The translations under genes and the position numbers were made by a program. 64,000 bases of DNA from Saccharopolyspora gloriosae (GTDB taxonomy: Bacteria; Actinomycetota; Actinomycetes; Mycobacteriales; Pseudonocardiaceae): contig NZ_JACHIV010000001.1 in NCBI RefSeq assembly GCF_014203325.1, positions 4,465,501 through 4,529,500 of the forward strand, written 5' to 3'. The notes under the pieces are model-generated. The model made no database searches, was not told where the DNA came from, and saw only the letters and a list, made by a program, of their open reading frames with translations. The number at the start of each line of letters is the position of its first letter. The first letter of the stretch is position 1. Below are positions 1-7,547 of the stretch, piece after piece.

Positions 1-1599
1 GGCCTGCTTGACGCGGCCCGCGAAGTGCGCGCCGAGCTCGTCGAGCAGGTCGGAGTCCACGGCGATGCCCGCGGCCTCCAGCTCGTCGATCACCGCGAGC
101 AGCGGCAGTTCGAGGTCGGTGAGCAGGCCGCGGCTGTCGATGCGGTCCAGTTCCGCGTCGAGCGCGTCGGCGAGCTCGCCCACCGCTCGGGCCTTGACGA
201 GTTCCGCATTGGCGGCGTCGGCCTTGTCCTGCTCCTCGTCGGCGAGCAGGGACAGCTGCCCGTCACCGCTGTCCTGCTCGGCGCGCAGCTCCCGCTGCAG
301 GTAGCGCACCACCAGGTCGGGCAGGTCGAACGAGCGCTGCCCCGGCCGCACCAGGTAGGCGGCGAGCGCGGTGTCGCTGGTCAGCCCCGCCAGCGCCCAG
401 CCGCGACCGCGCAGGGCGTGCAGCGGGCCCTTGACGTCGTGCGCGGCCTTCGGCAGCGCCGGGTCCGCCAGCCACTCCCCCAGCGCCTTGTCGTCTTCGG
501 GGGTCAGCTCGGTCGCGTCGGCGTAGGTGCCCGCGCCGTCCGCGTTCACCAGGGCGATCCCCTGCAGATCACCCGCACCGGTCGTCCAGGTCCCGCTGAA
601 CGCCAACCCGATCCGCCGCCCGTCCCGGGCGTGCCGGTCCAGCCAGCCCGCGAGCTCACCCGGCGCGACCGCGCCACCGGTGACCTCGAAGCCCTCTTCC
701 ACTTCGGGTTCCGCCGCGGACAGCGTCGAGAACAGCCGTTCCCGCAGCACCCGGAACTCCAGGTCGTCGAACAGCTTGTGCACCGCGTCCCGGTCCCACT
801 GGGCCATCGCCAGGTCGTCCGGGGTGACCCCCAGCGGCACGTCGTGCTCGAGCTGGGTGAGCTCGCGGTTGAGCTGCACCGAGGCCAGGTTCGCCCGCAG
901 CGCCTCACCGGCCTTGCCCTTGACCTCGTCGGCGCGGTCGATGAGCCCCGCCAGCGAGCCGAACTGCTGGATCCACTTGGTGACGGTCTTCTCCCCGACA
1001 CCGGGGATCTTCGGCAGGTTGTCCGACGGGTCGCCGCGCAGCGCCGCGAAGTCCGGGTACTGCTCGGGCGAGAGGCCGTACTTGTCCTCGACCGCCTGCG
1101 GCGTGAACCGGGTGAGCTCGGAGACGCCCTTCGTCGGGTACAGCACGGTGACCTTGTCGGTGACCAGCTGCAACGCGTCCCGGTCCCCGGTACAGATCGC
1201 CACGGAGAAGCCTTCACCGGTGGCCTGCGTGGTGAGCGTCGCGATGACGTCGTCGGCCTCGTAGTTGTCCTTGCTCAGCACCGGCACCGACAGCGCCCCG
1301 AGCACGTCCTGGATCAAGCTCACCTGGCCCTTGAACTCGTCCGGGCTGGCGCTGCGGTTGGCCTTGTACTCGGTGAACTTCTCGCTGCGGAACGTCTTGC
1401 GGGACACGTCGAACGCGACCGCGAAATGGGTGGGCTGCTCATCGCGCAGCAGGTTGATCAGCATCGAGGTGAAGCCGTAGACCGCGTTGGTGTGCTGGCC
1501 CGTGCCGGTTTGGAAGTTCTCCTTCGGCAGGGCGTAGAACGCTCGATAGGCCATGGAATGGCCGTCGATCAACAGCAGACGTCGGTCTTCGGAAGCCAT
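1..1599 (-). CDS. polA: DNA polymerase I, N-terminal part (runs off the window)
   Basis: The first 533 residues of DNA polymerase I are visible. Residues 1-290 are the 5'-3' exonuclease (flap) domain: an N-terminal LLLIDGHSMAYRAFYALP block, then YEADDVIATL, CTGDRDALQLV, RGDPSDNLPKIPGVGEKT (helix-hairpin-helix) and related acidic motifs. Residues about 300-480 correspond to the 3'-5' exonuclease fold, which in actinobacterial PolI usually lacks proofreading residues. The visible end (LPLLAVIDELEAAGIAVD) is the entry to the polymerase domain, which lies outside the window. ATG at 1599 is preceded directly by an in-frame GTG (1602), so the start is uncertain by one codon. The enzyme removes RNA primers and fills gaps in replication and repair. 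It is divergent from the thioesterase gene, and polA next to a pdtaR-type gene is conserved gene order in mycobacteria. Confidence 0.97.
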   Translation of the reverse strand, partial: MASEDRRLLLIDGHSMAYRAFYALPKENFQTGTGQHTNAVYGFTSMLINLLRDEQPTHFAVAFDVSRKTFRSEKFTEYKANRSASPDEFKGQVSLIQDVLGALSVPVLSKDNYEADDVIATLTTQATGEGFSVAICTGDRDALQLVTDKVTVLYPTKGVSELTRFTPQAVEDKYGLSPEQYPDFAALRGDPSDNLPKIPGVGEKTVTKWIQQFGSLAGLIDRADEVKGKAGEALRANLASVQLNRELTQLEHDVPLGVTPDDLAMAQWDRDAVHKLFDDLEFRVLRERLFSTLSAAEPEVEEGFEVTGGAVAPGELAGWLDRHARDGRRIGLAFSGTWTTGAGDLQGIALVNADGAGTYADATELTPEDDKALGEWLADPALPKAAHDVKGPLHALRGRGWALAGLTSDTALAAYLVRPGQRSFDLPDLVVRYLQRELRAEQDSGDGQLSLLADEEQDKADAANAELVKARAVGELADALDAELDRIDSRGLLTDLELPLLAVIDELEAAGIAVDSDLLDELGAHFAGRVKQA

Positions 1600-1665
1600 C
1601 ACGTCGCGGGAGTCTAGGCTGACCCACCGACAGCGCGTGCGGCGAGGCACGAGGAGGGGTGGACC

Positions 1666-2103
1666 GTGACGGCGACCGAGAACGAGCAGCCCGTGAACGA
1701 TGCGATGGCCAAGGTCCTGAACCCGGATCCGGACCAGTTGCAGTACCGGATGGGCATCGAATACGTCGAATGGTCACCCGAACGTGTGGTCGCGACGATG
1801 CCGGTCGAGGGCAACAAGCAGCCCTACGGACTGCTGCACGGGGGCGCGAACGCGGTGCTGGCCGAATCGGTCGGCTCGATCGCCTCGGCGCTGCACGCGG
1901 GAGAGGGCCGGATCGCGGTGGGGCTGGAACTGTCCTGCACGCATCACCGCTCGGCCACGGAAGGCGTCGTCACCGGTGTCGCGCTGCCCCTGCACCGGGG
2001 CCGCAGCACCGCGACGTACGAGATCGTCGTCACCGATGAGCAGGGCAGGCGCACCTGCACGGCACGCCTGACCTGCGTCATCCGCGATCAGCCGAAGGGC
2101 TGA
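1666..2103 (+). CDS. PaaI-type hotdog-fold thioesterase
   Basis: A 145-residue single-domain hotdog protein. The PYGLLHGGANAVLAESVGS stretch (about residues 51-70) is the family signature: the HGG region forms the acyl-CoA pocket and the following Glu/Ser-bearing helix carries the catalytic acid. The later VGLELSCTHHRSATEG and TYEIVVTDEQGRRTCTARLTC strands complete the fold. Family members hydrolyse acyl-CoA or aryl-CoA thioesters in the cytosol; the substrate cannot be read from sequence. The GTG start is chosen because AGGAGG lies 8 nt upstream. It is divergent from polA, and its stop codon directly abuts the stop of the convergent pdtaR gene with no intervening base. An equivalent gene sits in the mycobacterial polA-pdtaR neighbourhood, so this is conserved chromosome rather than acquired DNA. 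Confidence 0.9.
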   Translation: MTATENEQPVNDAMAKVLNPDPDQLQYRMGIEYVEWSPERVVATMPVEGNKQPYGLLHGGANAVLAESVGSIASALHAGEGRIAVGLELSCTHHRSATEGVVTGVALPLHRGRSTATYEIVVTDEQGRRTCTARLTCVIRDQPKG

Positions 2104-2715
2104 TCACTCCAAGTTCTCGAGCACCGCCTGGGCCACGGCCTTCATCGTGGTCCGGCGGTCCATCGCGGTCCGCTGCAGCCAGCGGAACGACTCGGGCTCG
2201 GAGAGGTTGTGCTTGCTCATGAGCAGCCCCTTGGCGCGTTCGATCGTCTTGCGCGCCTCCAGCCGCTCGCTGAGGTCCGCGACTTCCGCCTCCAACGCCT
2301 GCACCTCGGTGAACCGGGACACCGCGAGTTCCACGGCCGGCACCAGGTCGCGCTTCGCGAACGGCTTGACCAGGTAGGCCATCGCCCCCGCGTCCCGCGC
2401 ACGTTCCACCAGGTCGCGCTGGCTGAAAGCGGTGAGGATCACCACGGGCGCGATGCGCTCGCCCGCGATGTTCGAAGCGGCTTCGATGCCGTCCATCTTC
2501 GGCATCTTGATGTCCAGGATCACCAGGTCGGGCCGCAGCTCCTCGGCCAGCCGCACGGCTTCTTGCCCGTCCCCGGCCTCACCGACGACCTGGTATCCCT
2601 CTTCTTTGAGCATCTCAACCAGATCGAGCCTGATCAACGCCTCGTCCTCGGCCACGAGTACGCGACGTTCGACGGGCTTGGCCTCGCCTGGGTCCTCGGC
2701 AGCCGGCGTGGTCAC
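2104..2715 (-). CDS. pdtaR: ANTAR-domain response regulator, PdtaR type
   Basis: A 203-residue two-domain regulator. The receiver domain has the acidic pair in VLVAEDEALIRLD, the phosphoacceptor Asp in DLVILDIKMPKMDG, the switch Thr in VVILTAFS and the Lys in AYLVKPF. A short coiled linker (EVQALEAEVADLSERLEARK) leads to a C-terminal ANTAR RNA-binding domain (KTIERAKGLLMSKHNLSEPESFRWLQ). ANTAR regulators bind paired hairpins in mRNA and prevent termination after phosphorylation by a PdtaS-type kinase, which is not in this window. An upstream GTG at 2742 would add nine residues, but the GTG at 2715 has a near-perfect AGGAGG five bases upstream and gives a length like that of the mycobacterial protein, so it is preferred. 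It is convergent with the thioesterase gene. Confidence 0.94.
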   Translation of the reverse strand: MTTPAAEDPGEAKPVERRVLVAEDEALIRLDLVEMLKEEGYQVVGEAGDGQEAVRLAEELRPDLVILDIKMPKMDGIEAASNIAGERIAPVVILTAFSQRDLVERARDAGAMAYLVKPFAKRDLVPAVELAVSRFTEVQALEAEVADLSERLEARKTIERAKGLLMSKHNLSEPESFRWLQRTAMDRRTTMKAVAQAVLENLE

Positions 2716-2941
2716 CGGGTCCTCCTGGGGTAGTTCTGACACGGTCCAGTGCGTTCAGCACCGGGAAAATCCAGCTTACCGGCCACCCCCGCGCGCTGAG
2801 ATGACCAGGGAGGGTGACCATCCTGACACCGATTTCCACCACGTGACACCCGTGCTACCAGCAGGGTTCGCCCCCGCACCCACTACGCCAACCCCCCACC
2901 TGCGCACGGTGATCACCACTCCCGTAAGCTGGCCGTGCTCA

Positions 2942-3018
2942 GCCCCCGTAGCCCAATCGGCAGAGGCGGCGGACTCAAAATCCGTACAGTGTCAGTTCGA
3001 CTCTGACCGGGGGCACCA
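2942..3018 (+). tRNA. tRNA-Leu(CAA) with short variable arm, CCA encoded
   Basis: A full cloverleaf can be folded: seven perfect acceptor pairs (GCCCCCG at 2942 with CGGGGGC at 3008), a D arm, an anticodon stem GCGGA/TCCGT enclosing CTCAAAA, a five-base variable loop, and a T arm GTCAG/CTGAC around TTCGACT. The anticodon CAA (2976-2978) reads UUG leucine codons, and the CCA end is encoded at 3016-3018. Leucine tRNAs normally have a long class II variable arm, so this short-arm form is notable. It stands alone. A decayed integrase follows within about 100 bp, consistent with use of this tRNA as a phage or ICE attachment site. Confidence 0.93.
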
Positions 3019-3119
3019 GCTTTCACCAGCGGAAACAACCGAAATCTGGATCATTTGTAGTTCGCTGGGTGCAGCCTTGGGCGCGATTATGCTCAAGCTC
3101 TATTCCTGCTTTTCGCTCA

Positions 3120-3573
3120 GAACCCGCGAGCGCGGAGCGCGCCACTGGCTTCCGGGCGGTCGTGTACGCGGGCGTCGATCCGGTCACCGGCAAGCGGGTC
3201 TACCTACGCGAGACGATCAAGGGCACCGACGCCGCGCGCAACTTCGACGCTGCCGCGCTCGCTGCGACGGCACGCCCCAGATCGAGAAGCACACCCGCGA
3301 CGGCGAGCACGATTGCGCCGAGCCCGGCTGCAAGCCGCACGTGTGCACGCCGATGGGCAACTCCACGGTCCGGCAGATCCACGCGATCCTCAGCGGCACG
3401 CTGGACGCGGCTCAGCGCTGGGACTGGATCAGCTCCAACCCAGCGCGCATCGCCCGGAAACCAAAGCAGAAGCGCCCCGAACCCGATCCGCCGACTCCCG
3501 CCGAGGCAGCGCGACTCTCGGAGCGCGCGTTCGAGATGGACGACGACTGGGGCACGCTCGTGTGGCTCGCCAT
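3120..3573 (+). pseudogene. Tyrosine recombinase (phage integrase) remnant
   Basis: Two pieces of an actinophage-type integrase are visible in different frames. The first (about 3120-3275) reads FRAVVYAGVDPVTGKRVYLR, the N-terminal arm-binding beta strands. The second (about 3273-3573, shifted frame) reads GNSTVRQIHAILSGTLDAAQ, RWDWISSNPARIA and PPTPAEAARLSERA, ending at DDWGTLVWLAM, the core-binding domain leading to the catalytic domain. Sequence that should link the two pieces is missing, and the catalytic Arg/His/Arg/Tyr region is cut off where the first catalytic Arg (GARRGE) would be expected. The gene therefore cannot make a working recombinase. Its place just after tRNA-Leu supports an old integration event. 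The roughly 110 bases after the break (to 3690) have an open frame with no recognisable homology. Confidence 0.8.
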
Positions 3574-3712
3574 GGGACGAGGAGTCCACGGCGACGGCGT
3601 TGCGCGAGGCGAGCAAGGAAAGCGGCTGGGAGGCGGTCGGGGAGTCCGAGCATCTGGCGAGCTTCGAACTGACGAGAAATGCGGCTGATACCGGCGAAAT
3701 ATGGAGCAGTAG

Positions 3713-5206
3713 TCACGCAGTTCCTATGTCCGCATTTTCCCAACCTCGAGGCAGTTTTGGCAATCCGATCAACACATCAAGATTCATATGATCTTTCAGT
3801 AGAGATCTAAGATTTCTCCCATCGATCAGCTCAATGCGCCCACTTCTTTGTGCAAATTCACGACTGTCTTTTCCGAACCAACTGGTCGCAACGAGGACAC
3901 CCTTGGTGGCACTTTTGTCGTACATGGCTCCACTCAAGGCATACACCGACTCCGGGTCGACTCTGTCTTTGTATCGTTTTGCCTGGATTATGCACAGCCC
4001 ACTTAGGATCGGATCAGTGTTATAGGCAAAAACATCGACACCGCCATCTCGGCTCATCTGGACGTTCTCCGCCACCATGCCAATCTTCTCGAAAAGCTGC
4101 CGGATCAAGTACTCGAACTCGTTAGGCTTGAGGGAGAGCAAGTCCATTCTGCTATCCAGTCCCGCAACAACATCCATTCCTTCCACTGTCTTATACCGCG
4201 AAAGATCAAATTCGACTACCGGCCGAACCGGTTCCAGGTCGTGAGGATGCTGCGAGACAATGGCATTCAAGCGACGCAAGCAAGCTTGCGAATCGAACTC
4301 CTCTGAATCAATGACAAGAGAGTCAAAAAAATCACGCTCAATGTGCACGCTGATCAGGCACGGACGTATGACCTGACCAGTGGCAGGGTCCACCGCAGAT
4401 ACATACCCATTCAGAACTACATCTGTTACGAGCGGGACCGGCGAGGCATCGAACGTCTCAGCAATACCCCGTATCGCAGTCCTGGATAACACCCGACCAT
4501 ACGCTTCCTGCACCTCTGCCGTCTTGAGCGGGACAGGTTGAATTTCTCCTTTGCTTTTTACGTGTTTGTATTCCGCTACTTTCGGGACCACCTTCTGAGG
4601 CGGGAGCTCGTATTCCACGATTAACTCCCTAGATTCAGGATGATACTCGACCAGGGCTTTAGGTCGCGGAAAATCAAACGCGAATTCGCTGGCCGTCAAA
4701 ACTTTAGAAACTTCCTTTGACAAGCCATCTGGACCTTCGCGATTGAAAGCTTCAGATATAATAGATGCCGGTCCTCCTGAAAGATTACGGGCACGGTCGG
4801 TGAGCACTGACTCTAGCCTGCTCCTGAGTACAGATATGTTTTTCGTCTTGACTTGGGCCTCGGTTTCGAGCTGCTCGATTTTCCTACTCTTATCTTCTCG
4901 CGCTCGTTCGGCCTCTTTCCGCTTACGTGCGCGCGCGTCTGCCTCAGCCCTGCGTTGACGCGAAAGTCGTTCCTTCTCCTTCTCGGCGGCAACTCTCTTT
5001 CGGGTCCGCTCTTGCTGCTCGACCTGCCTCTGCGCGGCCAAACGCTGTTGCTCTTCTTCCCGTTGGCGCCGCCTCTGTTTTTGCTCCTGTTCCTTTCTAA
5101 TCTTTCTCTGTTCTTGCTCAGCCAGGCGCTGCTGTCGTTCTTGCTCCTTCTTCCGGCGAACATGCGCTTGCCACAACGTTTCAGCCAGCGATTTTTTCTT
5201 CGCCAC
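3713..5206 (-). CDS. Coiled-coil protein with C-terminal Mrr-type restriction endonuclease domain
   Basis: A 497-residue protein. Residues about 1-130 are a very charged Lys/Arg/Glu/Gln coiled coil. Residues about 130-350 form a middle region I cannot assign (it includes FDFPRPKALVEYHPESREL and a repeated IxxPCLISVHIERDFFDSL-like segment). The C-terminal about 140 residues are an Mrr-like PD-(D/E)XK domain: LKPNEFEYLIRQLFEKIGM, catalytic Asp391 in DGGVDVFAY and Gln408-x-Lys410 in IIQAKRYKD. Such domains cleave DNA, often modified DNA. The GTG at 5206 is chosen over the ATG at 5284 because GGGAG lies just upstream. The gene is visibly richer in A and T than its neighbours and uses rarer codons, a sign of transfer. 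It is divergent from the vWA/PP2C/kinase operon, so joint function is possible but unproven. Confidence 0.82.
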   Translation of the reverse strand: MAKKKSLAETLWQAHVRRKKEQERQQRLAEQEQRKIRKEQEQKQRRRQREEEQQRLAAQRQVEQQERTRKRVAAEKEKERLSRQRRAEADARARKRKEAERAREDKSRKIEQLETEAQVKTKNISVLRSRLESVLTDRARNLSGGPASIISEAFNREGPDGLSKEVSKVLTASEFAFDFPRPKALVEYHPESRELIVEYELPPQKVVPKVAEYKHVKSKGEIQPVPLKTAEVQEAYGRVLSRTAIRGIAETFDASPVPLVTDVVLNGYVSAVDPATGQVIRPCLISVHIERDFFDSLVIDSEEFDSQACLRRLNAIVSQHPHDLEPVRPVVEFDLSRYKTVEGMDVVAGLDSRMDLLSLKPNEFEYLIRQLFEKIGMVAENVQMSRDGGVDVFAYNTDPILSGLCIIQAKRYKDRVDPESVYALSGAMYDKSATKGVLVATSWFGKDSREFAQRSGRIELIDGRNLRSLLKDHMNLDVLIGLPKLPRGWENADIGTA

Positions 5207-5586
5207 ACGTGCTCCCTGAATCTCGATGCCACTGTCAGCCCAAGTGAATCTACATCGAAACACCGACAGGAACTTTCGATACACCAGCCCAAAGCGGCGA
5301 TCGACATTAAGTCAAGACCCAAACGGGTGCACACATTGCCACCAACAGGCAAGGAAAGTTGCTGAAGAAATTAAATTCTTAAGGAAACACGTCCTCTGAC
5401 GATGCGCGTCCTGGGTGCGAACCTCCGCCCAAGTTGCTCGCAGAGCCACGTCTCCGTCACCGGTCCGCGCCCGTTGCCGCGCTACCGGCACGGCCAAGAC
5501 TTTGCTCCGCGTTAGAGCGTCTACGAGCCCATTGCCGGGGCACCGTGTGGAGGGGGCCTGGGTCAGGTCAAAGAGTCGACCGAAGC
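5207..5586. other. Divergent intergenic region, no gene seen
   Basis: The 380 bases separate the leftward nuclease gene from the rightward vWA gene. The left part is AT-richer, with a TTAAATTCTTAAGG tract near 5370, and could hold promoters for both directions. Long frames run through it but none has a convincing start or ribosome site. I see no clear palindrome or RNA gene. Confidence 0.4.
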
Positions 5587-6825
5587 ATGGGCCTCGTCCA
5601 CACCGAGACTTCTTCCCTCGACGAGGCGTCGCTGGCGCACGAACTCTTCCGAGGCGACAAGGTCGATGGCCGGGCCGGTGGCCCTGCCGAAGGGATGACG
5701 CTCTTCCAGGCCGGGCGATGGCTTCGTCTGCAGGACGAGCAAAGCCGCGCTGAGGATCTGCTCGGCCGTTCTGGCGTGCCGAGCTCCGGGACGAGCATGC
5801 CCGGGTTCACCTTCCGTCGTGATTCGCTTGCGTTCGGTAACCACAGTCGAGCGAAGATCGCTACCATCCCGGGCACTGGATGCGTCCAGATCATCCGACG
5901 AGGCAGCGCCCGTCGACTCGGGGACGGCTTGCCACACACTTGGGGAGAGGTCTTGTACACAGCGGAGATCAATCGACGGCGTCCGGCCTGCTTGCTCCTG
6001 CTCATCGATCAATCCTTTTCCATGTCCGAGCAGTGGGAGCAGAACGGTCCGTCCAAGGCGCACATGCTCGCACTGAGCGTCAACCGCTTGCTCGGGAATG
6101 CGGTCATCCAGTGCAGCAAGGGCGACAACCGGATCCTCGACTACTTCGAGGTCGGCGTGATCGGCTACGGCGCCGACGTGCGGTTCGCGCTGCACGGTGC
6201 GAGCGGCGAGCGTCCGCTGCTTCCGATCAGCGAGGTCGGCGACAACCCGCAACGCGTCGACGACGTGATGCGCAAGGAACCCGACGGGGCCGGCGGCATC
6301 ATCCACGTGCCGATGGCCACGCCCGTCTGGGTCGACCCGGTCACGAATGGCGCAACGCCGATGGTGGAAGCTCTCGGTGTTGCCGCGGAGGTCTTGACGG
6401 AATGGGCAGCCGAGCACCCGACCAGCTTCCCGCCGATCGTCATCAATTTGACCGACGGGATGAGCACCGACGGTGACCCGCAGTCGGTCGCGAGCCGGAT
6501 CCGTTCGGTGAAGACGAACGATGGCCCAGCACTCATGTTCAACGTCCACCTCTCGAGCGCGTCGATGGCCGAGGTTCTGCTCCCGAACGTCTCGGATGGG
6601 CTCCCGGACGACTTCGCGGCACGGCTGTTCGCGATGTCCAGCGAACTGCCCGTGCAGATGGCCGAGGCTGCGTCCGCACTGGGCTACCGGCTGCAACCGG
6701 GCGCCCGCGGATTCCTGTACAACGCGCAGGCGACATCGGTCATCGAGTTCCTCGACATCGGCACCCGGCCGATCACACCCGGAGGTCCGCCGGAACTGCC
6801 CGCGGGTCCGATGTCGAACGCATGA
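5587..6825 (+). CDS. von Willebrand factor A domain protein (TerY-like), first gene of signalling triad
   Basis: With this start the protein has 412 residues. The vWA domain begins near residue 130: PACLLLLIDQSFSM carries the MIDAS DxSxS (Asp141, Ser143, Ser145), NGATPMVEALG supplies the MIDAS Thr, and INLTDGMSTDGDP supplies the second Asp (Asp290). vWA domains of this kind bind a divalent metal and act as protein-interaction switches. The first 120 residues have no recognisable fold, and the true start may be internal; TTG at 5953 follows a purine-rich GGGGAGAGG but with tight spacing. The stop overlaps the next ATG (ATGA), so it is translationally coupled to the PP2C gene. vWA plus PP2C plus kinase matches the TerY-P triad described in comparative studies of tellurium-resistance-linked systems. 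Confidence 0.8.
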   Translation: MGLVHTETSSLDEASLAHELFRGDKVDGRAGGPAEGMTLFQAGRWLRLQDEQSRAEDLLGRSGVPSSGTSMPGFTFRRDSLAFGNHSRAKIATIPGTGCVQIIRRGSARRLGDGLPHTWGEVLYTAEINRRRPACLLLLIDQSFSMSEQWEQNGPSKAHMLALSVNRLLGNAVIQCSKGDNRILDYFEVGVIGYGADVRFALHGASGERPLLPISEVGDNPQRVDDVMRKEPDGAGGIIHVPMATPVWVDPVTNGATPMVEALGVAAEVLTEWAAEHPTSFPPIVINLTDGMSTDGDPQSVASRIRSVKTNDGPALMFNVHLSSASMAEVLLPNVSDGLPDDFAARLFAMSSELPVQMAEAASALGYRLQPGARGFLYNAQATSVIEFLDIGTRPITPGGPPELPAGPMSNA

Positions 6826-7547
6826 GCACATCACCGGATCCCGTGGTTCGCGCACCTCTCGACGTCGTCATCCGCACGGTCCCGAAACGGGGAAATGCGG
6901 CTGAGGAGAACGAAGACAGCGCGGCTGGGGACGCTGAAGGTGGTCGTTTCGCCGTCGCCGACGGCGCCTCGACCACCGCTCGTTCCGAGGTCTGGAGCGC
7001 GATGCTGGCCGAGTCGTTCGTCAACGGCGAAGATCCGCTCGCGGACGATGTGCTCACCAGGTTGCGCAGAGATTGGTGGGCCCGCGTCAACGAACTAGAT
7101 CTCGCATGGCACGCCAAGGCGAAGCTGGCAGGAGGGGCGGCAGCGACCTTCCTGGGCGTGGTGGTCGAGGCGGATCGGTACGCCCTGTCTTCCGTCGGCG
7201 ACTCCTGCATGTTGCACCTCGCCGAGCAGAAGCTGCTGTCCGCGGCACCGCTGACCGAGTGGTCGGCGTTCTCGAGGTTCCCCGAGGCAGTGCACACCAG
7301 ATCAGACATTGCTGTTTCCCCTGCTGAGATCCGGTCGGTCAGCGGCACGCTCAGCGAGGGCGACGTGTTGCTCCTCGCTACGGACGCCGTAGCCAAGCAC
7401 CTCCTGCGGCACCACAGCGAGACCGGCGCGTTACCACCGATCCTCGACCACCTAGCGGATGAAGACGAGTTCGCCGACTTCATCGAGCGGGAACGAGAGC
7501 GAGGGCTCGACAACGACGATTCGACGGTATGTGTGGTGTGGACGTGA
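6822..7547 (+). CDS. PP2C-family serine/threonine phosphatase, second gene of triad
   Basis: A 241-residue single-domain PP2C phosphatase. The metal-binding acidic residues are in place: EENEDS near residue 32, FAVADGAS (Asp47), SSVGDS (Asp127), LLLATDAV and the C-terminal DNDDSTVCV. AGGAAATFLGVVV is the usual central beta strand. PP2C enzymes use two metal ions to remove phosphate from Ser/Thr, and here the obvious partner is the kinase encoded immediately downstream. No transmembrane segment or sensor domain is present, so it should be cytosolic. Its ATG overlaps the vWA stop (ATGA) and its own stop overlaps the GTG of the kinase gene (GTGA), so all three proteins are probably made in fixed proportion from one mRNA. 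Confidence 0.92.
   Translation: MSTSPDPVVRAPLDVVIRTVPKRGNAAEENEDSAAGDAEGGRFAVADGASTTARSEVWSAMLAESFVNGEDPLADDVLTRLRRDWWARVNELDLAWHAKAKLAGGAAATFLGVVVEADRYALSSVGDSCMLHLAEQKLLSAAPLTEWSAFSRFPEAVHTRSDIAVSPAEIRSVSGTLSEGDVLLLATDAVAKHLLRHHSETGALPPILDHLADEDEFADFIERERERGLDNDDSTVCVVWT

Noticed and set aside
5563-6855. A 430-codon minus-strand frame opposite the vWA gene
   Set aside because: It is the GC-rich antisense frame of a gene with a clear MIDAS domain, and its product is His/Arg/Val-rich without domains.
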